From CAVSWN01 sp046728115 (GTDB lineage: Bacteria; Acidobacteriota; Vicinamibacteria; Vicinamibacterales; CAVVIG01): a stretch of 19,023 nt of DNA. The first letter of the stretch is position 1; every line of letters starts with the position of its first letter. Position numbers and translations under genes: made by a program. The DNA is taken from assembly GCA_046728115.1 (NCBI GenBank), contig JBKPDW010000409.1:1-19023 (forward strand), given 5' to 3'. Below the pieces are notes generated by a model that ran no database searches, was not told the DNA's origin, and was given only the letters and a program-made list of their open reading frames with translations. Positions 7,675-14,947 of this stretch are shown in pieces.

Positions 7675-9753
7675 TCACCGCACCGGAGCCGGGTCCGGAA
7701 GGCCGAGCGCGACGAATTCCGGCGGATGATTCCGGCCGCCGATTGGAACGACGATGTATTGCCGACCCTTGAACATGTACGTCATGGGCGCGCCGGTCGT
7801 CCCGGCGGGCAGCTCGGTTTCCCACACCACATGGCCGGTGGCTTTGTCGTAGGCCCGGAACTTGTCGCCGAACGCGTCCTTGGGTACTCCGGGGATCGCG
7901 TCGCTGCCTTCGCCGATGAACAGCAGCGTCTTGGTGACGAGCGGCGCAGGACGACCCGCCGTCCCGAGCGGCGGGAGGTTCAGGTGCTTGAGCGCCGGAT
8001 GGTTGCGTGGCCCATCGCCGTTTGGCACCTGCCACAGAATTTCGCCGCGGTTCAAATCGATCGCGGTCAGACGACCGTATGGCGGTTTGTAGATCGGAAG
8101 ACCATTCTCCAGCATCGGCTCGTGGTTGCGCTGCGTCCGCTCGCTTCGACTCTGTGCGGCCGGCGTCGTCGGCCCAAAGGAACCCTGCACTGAGCCTTGC
8201 CCTGCTCCCGCCGCATCGCCGCTCGGAGGGGGCGGGCCAGGGATCTGCTTGAGCGCGTACTTGATCGTCGCCTTGGGATCAGCGGGTGCAACGAGATCGT
8301 TGATGTACGGAATCGTATTCGAGGCCGCGTAGAAGATGCCGGTTTCGGGATCGAAAGCCGGCGTGTTCCAATTCGCCGCGCCCCACGTGCCCGGAACGAC
8401 GATCGTGCCCTGCTTGCCGTCCGCCTCGGCGCTCACGAGCGATGGCGGCGTGAACAGCGGACCGATCACGTACCGTCGCGCGACGCTGAGCGCTTCGGCG
8501 CGGAGCTCCGGCGTGAAGTCGATGAGGTCTTCCTCGGTGAGGCCCTGTCGATCGAATGCGGGAGGCTTGGTCGGAAACGGCTGCGTCGGCCACGAACGCT
8601 CGCCGGGCACCGTGGATTGCGGCACCGGGCGCTCCTCGATCGGCCAGACCGGCGCTCCGGTGACGCGATCGAACACGTACAGGAACGCCGTCTTGTTCAC
8701 CTGCATCACCGCTTTGATCCGTTTGCCGTTCACGGTGATGTCGCCGAGAACCGGCGCGCCGACGTTGTCGTAGTCCCAGAGATCGTGATGGACCATCTGG
8801 AAGTGCCAGACACGCTTGCCTGTCTTGGCGTCGAGACACACGAGTGAATTCGAGTACAGGTTCTGACCCGGTCGGTGTCCGCCGTACAGCGCGTTGGTCG
8901 GCGCCGTTAAGGGGACGTAGACGTAGCCCAGCTCTTCGTCCGCCGTGAGCGCGCCCCACGCGCCCATATCGCCCGACCAGTCCAGCGCCTCGCCCCAGGT
9001 GTCATCGCCAAATTCGCCGGGACGCGGCCTGACGTGGAACGTCCACCGCAGCTGCCCCGTCCGGACGTCGTAGCCGCGGACGTCCTCAGGTGCGGCTTCT
9101 TTTTTGGCGCCGAGATCGCCGCCGCCGCCACCGTTACCGGCAACCACGATGACGTCGCCGACGACGATGGGCCCCTGCGTCTCGCGAAACATCGGCGCGG
9201 CGTACAAGTCCTCTCGCTTGAGGTTCGTCGTGCCGTGGTCGCCGAAGTCGGCGAACATCCGCCCGGTCTTCGCGTCCAGCGTGTAGAGATTTGTCCCCCG
9301 AACCACCGCCAGCCGCTGCTCGCCGCCCTTCTCCCAGACGTCGAGGCCGCGGGTGCTCTGGCCCGCCACTGCCGGCAGGCTTCTTTCTGCGGGTTCCTGC
9401 ACCCACACCGTCTTGCCGCTGCCGGCGTCGAACGCTTCGATCAGCCCGACGGCGTTCGGTGCGTACAGCACGCCGCCAACCATGATCGGCGTCGATCTGA
9501 AATACGGTGACCAGGTGAGGTCGGGAAACCCCTGCGAGAACTGGGCATCGATGGCCGGGCGACGCCACACGATCTGCAGGCTGCCCACGTTCTGCTTGTC
9601 GATCTGATCGAGGGGCGAGTAGCGCGTGTATCCCTTGTCGCCGCCGTAGTAGCGCCACTCGCCCGTCCGTTCGTTTTGCGTCCGAACCACCAGGGCGCTC
9701 GCGACCACCAGGATGATGGAGACACCGGCGACGATGGGTCGGGGGACGTGCAT
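7675..9753 (-). CDS. PQQ-dependent quinoprotein dehydrogenase, glucose/alcohol dehydrogenase type
   Basis: The product is 692 aa. ATG 9753 is preferred to an upstream ATG at 9801, because AGGAAGGA (complement of 9758-9765) lies four to five bases before it and the hydrophobic signal or anchor (residues 6-23, IVAGVSIILVVASALVV) then starts at once. The mature part opens with WRYYGGDKGYTRYSPLDQI, the usual entry strand of PQQ dehydrogenases. It continues with propeller blades including the FADFGDHG region and HHDLWDYD (residues 322-329), a hallmark of the membrane glucose dehydrogenase group. Later come WNTPAFDPETGIFYAASN, TAIDLNRGEILWQVPNGDG and AYDKATGHVVWE. It should oxidise a sugar or alcohol in the periplasm with electrons going to quinone or cytochrome. 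No cytochrome c motif is present, unlike the quinohaemoprotein at 2308-4263. The TonB receptor follows. Substrate not determinable. Confidence 0.85.
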   Translation of the reverse strand: MHVPRPIVAGVSIILVVASALVVRTQNERTGEWRYYGGDKGYTRYSPLDQIDKQNVGSLQIVWRRPAIDAQFSQGFPDLTWSPYFRSTPIMVGGVLYAPNAVGLIEAFDAGSGKTVWVQEPAERSLPAVAGQSTRGLDVWEKGGEQRLAVVRGTNLYTLDAKTGRMFADFGDHGTTNLKREDLYAAPMFRETQGPIVVGDVIVVAGNGGGGGDLGAKKEAAPEDVRGYDVRTGQLRWTFHVRPRPGEFGDDTWGEALDWSGDMGAWGALTADEELGYVYVPLTAPTNALYGGHRPGQNLYSNSLVCLDAKTGKRVWHFQMVHHDLWDYDNVGAPVLGDITVNGKRIKAVMQVNKTAFLYVFDRVTGAPVWPIEERPVPQSTVPGERSWPTQPFPTKPPAFDRQGLTEEDLIDFTPELRAEALSVARRYVIGPLFTPPSLVSAEADGKQGTIVVPGTWGAANWNTPAFDPETGIFYAASNTIPYINDLVAPADPKATIKYALKQIPGPPPPSGDAAGAGQGSVQGSFGPTTPAAQSRSERTQRNHEPMLENGLPIYKPPYGRLTAIDLNRGEILWQVPNGDGPRNHPALKHLNLPPLGTAGRPAPLVTKTLLFIGEGSDAIPGVPKDAFGDKFRAYDKATGHVVWETELPAGTTGAPMTYMFKGRQYIVVPIGGRNHPPEFVALGLPDPAPVR

Positions 9754-9767
9754 GGCGTCCTTCCTGA

Positions 9768-9782
9768 AATCGAAGCTCGATT
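9768..9782. promoter_or_regulatory. 15-bp inverted repeat before the quinoprotein gene
   Basis: AATCGA at 9768-9773 and TCGATT at 9777-9782 are perfect complements around three bases, immediately upstream of the ribosome binding site of the quinoprotein gene. It may be an operator or a small leader hairpin. No clear promoter boxes could be placed in the 26 bp between it and the upstream T-tract. Confidence 0.25.
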
Positions 9783-9800
9783 CGAGGCCCAACGTTATCA

Positions 9801-9827
9801 CAAAAATGCAAGGCCAGCGCCGGCCTC
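9801..9827 (-). terminator. Intrinsic-terminator-like hairpin after the eight-gene operon
   Basis: On the minus strand AGGCC, six bases, then GGCCT (complement 9811-9826) form a GC-rich stem. A T-rich stretch follows with five consecutive T (9802-9806) about four bases after the stem. It lies 14 bp past the DinB-family stop codon and before the quinoprotein gene, so it separates the two transcription units. Confidence 0.55.
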
Positions 9828-9840
9828 GCGCCGCTTCCGC

Positions 9841-10323
9841 TTACGGCCGCCGCGGCGCGTTGCGCAATGGGATGCTTCGCACGAACATCTGGTACACGTG
9901 ATGGGCTTCGTGGTGGTGCATGTACTCCACGAGGAACTCGACGTCGAAGATTGCGAACGTCGGATGGCGGCCGCGTCGCAGCCATTGGTCCGGCGTGAAC
10001 GCGTCGAGTCGGCTGGCGAACGTACGACGCTCGGTCAGGAACGCGGCGACGGCCGAGTTGCCGCGGTGCGACGCGACGAAATCGACGAACCCGGGATCGT
10101 GCTCGGGCGCGTAGGACTCGAACCACGGCTCGTCGCGTTCGAGCATGGCAGTGATGCGTCCGTCGAACAGGCGCTGAACGTGCAGCAAATGGCACACGAG
10201 TTCGGCGAGCGACCACGTCTCGGCCGCGCTCCTGCGCTGAAGCGCCTCGTCGTCGAGCGCCGCCGTAATGCGGCGGACATCGTCGGCGTGCGAGCGGAGT
10301 CGCGCGATCAGTTCGCGCCGCAA
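9841..10323 (-). CDS. DinB/YfiT-family four-helix protein
   Basis: The product is 160 aa, the usual DinB length. Translation should begin at TTG 10323: AAGGAGG (complement of 10328-10334) lies four bases before it and there is no better ATG. The metal-binding pattern of the family is visible. TWSLAELVCHLLH carries His45/His48 on helix 2, and YMHHHEAHHVYQM carries His138 and His142 on the last helix. The family includes metal-dependent thiol S-transferases and uncharacterised stress proteins, and the exact reaction here is unknown. It begins 12 bp after the 201-aa gene and is followed by a terminator, so it is the last gene of the amine/C1 operon. A role in handling a reactive by-product such as an aldehyde is inference from position only. 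Confidence 0.82.
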   Translation of the reverse strand: MRRELIARLRSHADDVRRITAALDDEALQRRSAAETWSLAELVCHLLHVQRLFDGRITAMLERDEPWFESYAPEHDPGFVDFVASHRGNSAVAAFLTERRTFASRLDAFTPDQWLRRGRHPTFAIFDVEFLVEYMHHHEAHHVYQMFVRSIPLRNAPRRP

Positions 10324-10327
10324 GGCG

Positions 10328-10334
10328 CCTCCTT
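10328..10334 (-). promoter_or_regulatory. Ribosome binding site fixing a TTG start
   Basis: The minus strand reads AAGGAGG, four bases before TTG 10323. It lies between the stop codon of the 201-aa gene (10336-10338) and the DinB-family start, supporting the rare TTG start and translation of both genes from one message. Confidence 0.7.
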
Positions 10335-10335
10335 C

Positions 10336-10941
10336 CTACTCGTCGTGCTGTCGCGACGCGTGCAGCCAGTCCGGGACGAATGCCACCACTGCAATGCCTG
10401 GAGGGAGATCGGGGTTGAACAGCGCATTGTGCCAGTACGTCGCCTGAAAAAGCGCATCGCCGCGATCGAGCCGCTCCACGTCGCACGGCACGCGATAGCT
10501 GCGGGTCTTCTCGTGGAACGTCAACACGCGACGCGGTGGTCCGAGCTCGACGGGAGCCGATTCGAGCAGCCGGCCGAGCGTCGGCGATTGGTCGTTGAAC
10601 AGGGCCGACATCACGCCTGAAAAATTCGCGGCGTGCTGGTAATAGTCGGCCGAGAACGCCGTCACGGCCTTCTCGTACCGCTCGAGTGGATCTTGCGTAC
10701 GCTTGAACTGGAACTCGAGCAGGCGAGCGACGCTGGCGGAATCGGTGCGCGCGAGAAGGACGATCACACCGTCCGCGATCGGCTGGCCGGCCCCATCGAA
10801 CACGCCAGGGCGCATGCCTTCGGACGGCCGACCGCCCGCTTCCCGCATCGCGTACCGGCGCAGGCGGCATTGCCAGGCGATGAACTCGTCACGAAGAGTG
10901 GCGGCCGCGCTTCCCAGGTTGACGACGTTCGACTCGCCCAT
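10336..10941 (-). CDS. Conserved-looking protein of unknown function (201 aa)
   Basis: I cannot assign this protein to a named family. It is 201 aa and soluble, with no signal peptide or membrane segment. It reads as a mixed alpha/beta protein: an N-terminal helix (RDEFIAWQCRLRRYAMRE), a short loop with GGRPSEGMRP, a strand (GVIVLLARTD), a helical block around FQFKRTQDPLERYEKAVTAFSADYYQ, then RVLTFHEKTRSYRVPC, a WHNALFNPDLP motif and a C-terminal PDW. The ATG lies 10 bp after the stop of the FAD oxidoreductase gene and has only a weak GGAG 14 bases upstream, suggesting coupling. Position and size resemble the gamma subunit slot of sarcosine oxidase/N-methylglutamate dehydrogenase operons, but I see no sequence resemblance to SoxG. 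It may be a partner of the flavoprotein. Function open. Confidence 0.75.
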   Translation of the reverse strand: MGESNVVNLGSAAATLRDEFIAWQCRLRRYAMREAGGRPSEGMRPGVFDGAGQPIADGVIVLLARTDSASVARLLEFQFKRTQDPLERYEKAVTAFSADYYQHAANFSGVMSALFNDQSPTLGRLLESAPVELGPPRRVLTFHEKTRSYRVPCDVERLDRGDALFQATYWHNALFNPDLPPGIAVVAFVPDWLHASRQHDE

Positions 10942-10951
10942 CGGCGGGCCG

Positions 10952-12289
10952 CTAACTCCAGGGGAACGGGCTGTGCGATACGGGGTGCAGCTTGCCCTCG
11001 GTGTAGCGAGAGAACCGGAACGGCTCGAGGATGGCGCTTTGTTCGCCCATGATCTCCTGCGCGACCAGTTTGCCTACCCCGATCATCTTGTAGCCGTGAT
11101 TGGAGTCGGCGACGATGTAGCAGTTCTCGCGGAACACGTCGAAGACCGGAAAGCTGTCGGGCGAAAACGCGCCGATGCCGCCGCTCGGCTCTTTCTTGTA
11201 CAGCGGATACTTCCCCTCGAACCGCTTCTGGCAGAACGCCAGGGCCGAGCACCACATCCGCTCGAAGTCTTCGCCGACAATGAATTCCGGCGATTCGGGT
11301 CCGTACGGATCGACGTTCACCGTGTCCGGATTCTTCTCGACCTTGTAGGGCATCGCGCCGCCTTGCACGCCCCCGAAGCAGAAATCGGGCTTGTAGTAGA
11401 GACCCCAAATCTTGTCGGTCACGAGCGATCCGTCGATATCGGAGTACAACGGCGCGTCGGTGTCGACATGAATGACAGGCGGCATTTTGCCGTTGTCGAG
11501 CTTGCCGAGATCGGGATCGACGCCGAGCGTCCCTTCCTGCAGGCACCAGAACGTCCACATGTTGATGCCGTTGTGCAGCTTCCCGTCCCGCCCTTTGATG
11601 CTGATCGTTTTCGGCAGGTCGAGCATCTCCCAGATCGACTTCACCCACGGACCGACGCCCACGACGACGTAGTCGGTCTCGATAGTGCCTTTGTTGGTTT
11701 CAACGGCTGAAACGGCCTTGCCGGAGTACTGAAATCCCGTCACCTGCACGCCGGGCAGAATGCGCACACCCTCGCCGGTCGCCTTCGCAGCCAGTCCGGC
11801 CATCGACTGCTGGTTGTTGGCGTAACCACCCTTCTTCTCGTGCAGAACCGAAGTGATCCCCTTGGCCTGCCAGTCCCCGAAAAGGCCCTTCATGTACTTC
11901 ATCGAATCGGCCTCGCCCTCGATGAACTCCGACGGGTAGCCGATCTCTGTCTGGCTCTTTGCAATGCTCGCGACGTCCTCGTGCATCACTTCCGGGCTGA
12001 TCTGCATGTAGCCGACCGGGTGATAGCTGAACGCCTCGGCGTCGCTCTCCCACACTTCGACTGAGTGGGCCATCAGCTGTCGCATCGCGGGCTGGAAGTA
12101 ATTGTTCCGGACCACGCCGCACGCGATGCCAGACGCTCCAGCGCCGACACCGGTCTTGTCGATGATCAGGATGTCAGATCCGCTGCCCTGTCTGCGGGCC
12201 TTCAATTGGAGAGCGAGATGGTAGGCGGTGCTCAGTCCGTGGATGCCCGCACCAATGACCAGGTATTTGGTGTGCCCCGGTATCGCCAT
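10952..12289 (-). CDS. FAD-dependent oxidoreductase of the DAO fold, sarcosine oxidase beta / N-methylglutamate dehydrogenase MgdA-like
   Basis: The product is 445 aa. GGGAGG (complement of 12297-12302) lies seven bases before ATG 12289. The N-terminus is a dinucleotide-binding fold (YLVIGAGIHGLSTAYHL, Gly13-Gly15-Gly18). GAGASGIACGVVRNNYF and HSVEVWE then match the region after the FAD motif in SoxB-type beta subunits (IR-NY pattern). The C-terminal GGIGAFSPDSFPVFD and NHGYKMIGVGK segments match the second FAD-contact region of DAO enzymes. Relatives oxidise secondary N-methyl amines such as sarcosine, dimethylglycine or N-methylglutamate. Here it sits 21 bp after a 125-aa orphan and 10 bp before a 201-aa orphan, downstream of N-methylglutamate-synthase-like genes, so N-methylglutamate or a similar amino acid is the likeliest substrate (inference). 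The folate-binding alpha subunit expected for a heterotetrameric enzyme is absent from the window. Confidence 0.82.
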   Translation of the reverse strand: MAIPGHTKYLVIGAGIHGLSTAYHLALQLKARRQGSGSDILIIDKTGVGAGASGIACGVVRNNYFQPAMRQLMAHSVEVWESDAEAFSYHPVGYMQISPEVMHEDVASIAKSQTEIGYPSEFIEGEADSMKYMKGLFGDWQAKGITSVLHEKKGGYANNQQSMAGLAAKATGEGVRILPGVQVTGFQYSGKAVSAVETNKGTIETDYVVVGVGPWVKSIWEMLDLPKTISIKGRDGKLHNGINMWTFWCLQEGTLGVDPDLGKLDNGKMPPVIHVDTDAPLYSDIDGSLVTDKIWGLYYKPDFCFGGVQGGAMPYKVEKNPDTVNVDPYGPESPEFIVGEDFERMWCSALAFCQKRFEGKYPLYKKEPSGGIGAFSPDSFPVFDVFRENCYIVADSNHGYKMIGVGKLVAQEIMGEQSAILEPFRFSRYTEGKLHPVSHSPFPWS

Positions 12290-12310
12290 CGTCTTTCCTC
12301 CCAGCGTGGC

Positions 12311-12688
12311 TCAGAATTTCCTGTAGGCGGTGCGAAGGTCGACCATCGGATGGTGTTGCGACATCTGGAACTTCACGAGCAGCTCGCGAGCGATCATGTC
12401 GCGATCCTGCTGGCTGTCCGGCAACTGCAGATCCTCCGGTACTGTGACCCAGCCGTTGATGTTGCGGTCGAACACCGCCGCGCGACCCTCTTCATAGCCC
12501 AGGTGCACATCCTCGAGCCAGTTCAGGTCCTGCCAGCCCATGGTCTCGATGTACTTTTTGAGAAACGGCGTCAGGCGGCTGTAATCGGGGACCAGATTGA
12601 CGTCGTAGCGGTATCCGATATGCTGGCCGATTTCCTTCTCGCGCTCGGCCTTCCCGATGTCCGCCACGTCGCCAGGCTTGTTTGCCAT
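12311..12688 (-). CDS. Small protein of unknown function (125 aa)
   Basis: I recognise no family. ATG 12688 is chosen because the longer open frame upstream runs into the glutamate-synthase-like gene and lacks protein character; AGGAG lies about ten bases before it. The protein is 125 aa with no signal peptide. It is charged at the N-terminus (GKAEREKEIGQHI), then YDVNLVPDYSRLTPFLKKYIE, GWQDLNWLEDVHLGYEEG, AAVFDRNINGWVTVPEDL and a C-terminal helix ending LRTAYRKF. It occupies the position of a small subunit between the FMN protein and the FAD oxidoreductase. It has no cysteine at all, so it cannot be the zinc-binding delta subunit (SoxD/MgdB). A structural or tethering subunit of the flavoprotein is possible. 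The gaps are 26 bp upstream and 21 bp downstream. Confidence 0.75.
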   Translation of the reverse strand: MANKPGDVADIGKAEREKEIGQHIGYRYDVNLVPDYSRLTPFLKKYIETMGWQDLNWLEDVHLGYEEGRAAVFDRNINGWVTVPEDLQLPDSQQDRDMIARELLVKFQMSQHHPMVDLRTAYRKF

Positions 12689-12714
12689 GTCTGCTCTTCT
12701 CCTGTACGGCGGCG

Positions 12715-14091
12715 TCAGTACCGGGTCATGTCTGGGCGCCCGACCGTGAACTGCGATCCAGCCAGCGGCACCATGGCGAGCGCGGACGCTTCCATCGTGA
12801 GCGCGGCGAGATCTTCCGGCTCGAGCGAGTGGACGTTGGTCTTGCCGCACGCTCGAGCCATCATCTGGCATTCAATCGTCAGGCAATGCAGGAAGTTGTA
12901 GACGCGCTCGGCCGCTTCGTCCGGATCGAGCCGTTTGCGCAGAATCGGATCCTGGGTCGTGACACCGACCGGACACCGTCCGGTATGACAGTGATAGCAG
13001 TAGCCGGCCTCGACGCCGACCTCCGCCGGATAGTCGGCCTCCGGAATGTCTTTGTTGCAATTGAGCGCCATCAGCGCGGCGTGGCCGATCGCCACGGCGT
13101 CGGCGCCCAGGGCCAGCGCCTTCGCGACGTCGGCACCGTTTCGAATGCCACCCGCGTAGACGAGAGAGATCTCGCCGGTCTTGCCGACATCGTCGAGCGC
13201 CTTCCGCGCCTGGCGAATCGCGGCAATACCTGGCACGCCGGTCTCCTCCGTTGCGATGTGCGGCCCCGCGCCGGTTCCGCCCTCCATCCCGTCGATGTAG
13301 ATGCTATCGGGCCCGGTCTTGGCCGCCATGCGGACGTCGTCGTAGACGCGCGCGGCGCCGAGCTTCAACTGAATCGGGATTTCCCAGTTGGTCGCCTCGC
13401 GGATTTCTTGAATCTTGAGAGCGAGATCATCGGGGCCGAGCCAATCCGGATGCCGAGCGGGCGAGCGCTGGTCGATGCCGGCCGGGAGCGACCGCATCTC
13501 GGCGACCTGATCGGTGACCTTCTGCCCCATCAAGTGCCCGCCGAGCCCGACCTTGCATCCTTGACCGATGAAGAACTCGCAGCAGTCGGCGAGCTGGAGG
13601 TGATGCGGGTTGAAGCCGTACCGCGACTGAATGCACTGATACAGCCACTTCGACGAATAGCGGCGCTCGTCGGGAATCATGCCGCCTTCACCGGAGCAGG
13701 TGGCGGTTCCCGCCATCGTTGCGCCTCGCGCGAGCGCGATCTTCGCTTCGAACGAGAGCGCGCCGAAACTCATGCCCGTGATGTAGATGGGGATGTCGAG
13801 CTCGAGCGGCCGCTTGGCCTTCGGACCGATCACGGTTTTCGTGAGGCATTTCTCGCGGTAGCCCTCGATCACGAAGCGTGTCAACGTGCCCGGCAGAAAT
13901 GTGAGGTCGTCCCAGGACGGGATCTTCTTGAACAGCGAGAACCCGCGCATGCGATAGCGGCCGAGCTCCGCCTTGATATGGATGTCATCCATCACTTCGG
14001 GCGTGAACAGCTTGCTGTGCCCGAGGACGTGCGTGTTGCGCTTCGGTTTGACGACCTCCGGGGCCCACGCGGGCGCTTTCTTGCCTTCCAT
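12715..14091 (-). CDS. glxD: FMN-binding glutamate-synthase domain protein, GlxD / N-methylglutamate synthase MgsC-like
   Basis: The product is 458 aa, the central TIM-barrel synthase domain of glutamate synthase as a separate protein. ATG 14091 overlaps the stop of the GXGXG gene (TGATG), so translation is coupled; the longer upstream frame is a shadow of that gene. Motifs in order are PIYITGMSFGALS (about 101-113), the SGEGGM loop (133-138), QLKLGA with Lys243, YIDGMEGGTGAGP (265-277), YAGGIRNGADVAKALALGADAVAIG (FMN phosphate site, 312-336), and Cys365, Cys368 and Cys373 in CYHCHTGRCPVG for a 3Fe-4S cluster. In the family this domain transfers ammonia, or methylamine released from gamma-glutamylmethylamide, to 2-oxoglutarate to give glutamate or N-methylglutamate. 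It works with the amidotransferase and GXGXG proteins upstream. The Cys spacing differs from my memory of classical GltB. Confidence 0.87.
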   Translation of the reverse strand: MEGKKAPAWAPEVVKPKRNTHVLGHSKLFTPEVMDDIHIKAELGRYRMRGFSLFKKIPSWDDLTFLPGTLTRFVIEGYREKCLTKTVIGPKAKRPLELDIPIYITGMSFGALSFEAKIALARGATMAGTATCSGEGGMIPDERRYSSKWLYQCIQSRYGFNPHHLQLADCCEFFIGQGCKVGLGGHLMGQKVTDQVAEMRSLPAGIDQRSPARHPDWLGPDDLALKIQEIREATNWEIPIQLKLGAARVYDDVRMAAKTGPDSIYIDGMEGGTGAGPHIATEETGVPGIAAIRQARKALDDVGKTGEISLVYAGGIRNGADVAKALALGADAVAIGHAALMALNCNKDIPEADYPAEVGVEAGYCYHCHTGRCPVGVTTQDPILRKRLDPDEAAERVYNFLHCLTIECQMMARACGKTNVHSLEPEDLAALTMEASALAMVPLAGSQFTVGRPDMTRY

Positions 14092-14945
14092 CAGAGCACC
14101 AGTTTCTTTTCTGCAGGTTCGAGGTTGTCGTAGTTCCACAGCTGCTTGCCGGCGGCGATCTTCTGGAGGTTCGCAACGCCATTGGGCGCCTTGAGTCCGT
14201 ACAGGTCCAGCTTCCTCTCCAGCCACGCGAGTTCGTGCTCGGTCATCTCGGCGGGCACGGCGTCGACGCCGAGACTGGCGATGGTCCCGCCGACGTAGAT
14301 CGTGCCGTCGTACATCGAGTCGCCGAGGTTCTTGCCGGCGTCGCCGAGAACGATCATGCGGCCGCGCTGCATCATGAATCCGGAAAACGCGCCGGTGCGG
14401 CCGCCGACGATGATCGTGCCGCCCTTCATGTCGATGCCGGTGCGGGCGCCGACGTCGCCGCGGCAGACCAGATCGCCGCCGCGGATCGCGGCGCCGAACG
14501 TCGAGCCGGCGTTCTTTTCGATGACGATCGTGCCGGACATCATGTTCTCGGCGCACGACCAGCCAACGCGGCCGGTGATGCGGATGTTGGGACCGTCGAT
14601 GAGCCCGCAGCCGAAATATCCGAGACTGCCTTCGATCGTGAGATTGAGGCGGTTCAGGATCCCGACGGCGAGGCCCGGCTTGGCCCCTGGGTTTTTCAGC
14701 ACGATGCTGCCGTGGCCCTGCTTCATCAGCTCGCGGATCTTCAAGTTGATTTCCTGTGTCCGGAGCCCTGCGGCGTCGATTTCACCCTTCTTGGAGAAGT
14801 CGACGAGCATCGACCAGGGATACACGAAGTTCTCGGCTTCCTCGGCCGAGAAGAACCGCTGCTGCGTACGGCCACCGAGCTGTTCGGTGTGCAGCCCCAT
14901 CAAGTGGGACGACGATTTCGGCAGCGTGTGTGTCGTTGAAGCCAT
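14091..14945 (-). CDS. glxC: GXGXG-domain protein of split glutamate synthase, GlxC / MgsB-like
   Basis: The product is 284 aa and equals the C-terminal beta-helix domain of glutamate synthase as a separate protein. ATG 14945 starts two bases after the stop of the amidotransferase gene; the longer frame upstream is a shadow. From about residue 85 the sequence is a run of glycine-spaced strands typical of the right-handed beta-helix (GSLGYFGCGLIDG, IRITGRVGWSCAENMMSG, GSTFGAAIRGGDLVCRGDVG, GGTIIVGGRTGAFSGF, GTIYVGGTIASLG). The domain is structural in glutamate synthase and helps couple ammonia release and synthase action. The N-terminal 80 residues contain a helix-rich piece (EINLKIRELMKQGHGSIVL) common to GlxC-type proteins. 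It ends in a TGATG overlap with the FMN gene. Confidence 0.86.
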   Translation of the reverse strand: MASTTHTLPKSSSHLMGLHTEQLGGRTQQRFFSAEEAENFVYPWSMLVDFSKKGEIDAAGLRTQEINLKIRELMKQGHGSIVLKNPGAKPGLAVGILNRLNLTIEGSLGYFGCGLIDGPNIRITGRVGWSCAENMMSGTIVIEKNAGSTFGAAIRGGDLVCRGDVGARTGIDMKGGTIIVGGRTGAFSGFMMQRGRMIVLGDAGKNLGDSMYDGTIYVGGTIASLGVDAVPAEMTEHELAWLERKLDLYGLKAPNGVANLQKIAAGKQLWNYDNLEPAEKKLVL

Positions 14946-14947
14946 GG

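Noticed and set aside
7625..8035. N-terminal extension of the TonB receptor frame
   Set aside because: It overlaps the end of the quinoprotein gene, has no protein character, and hides the signal peptide and ribosome site at GTG 7624.
9134..10870. 578-codon minus-strand frame across three genes
   Set aside because: Arg/Ala-rich shadow that crosses the DinB-family gene, the terminator and the quinoprotein start.
12311..12688. Sarcosine oxidase delta subunit (SoxD/MgdB)
   Set aside because: Size and place fit, but SoxD has a four-cysteine zinc site and this protein has no cysteine.
12689..12871. Upstream extension of the 125-aa protein
   Set aside because: It runs inside the FMN gene in another frame with Arg-rich sequence. 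ATG 12688 has a plausible ribosome site.
14092..14556. Upstream extension of the FMN protein
   Set aside because: The translation is an Arg/Asp/His-rich shadow of the GXGXG gene. The family-like sequence starts at MEGKK (14091) with a TGATG overlap.
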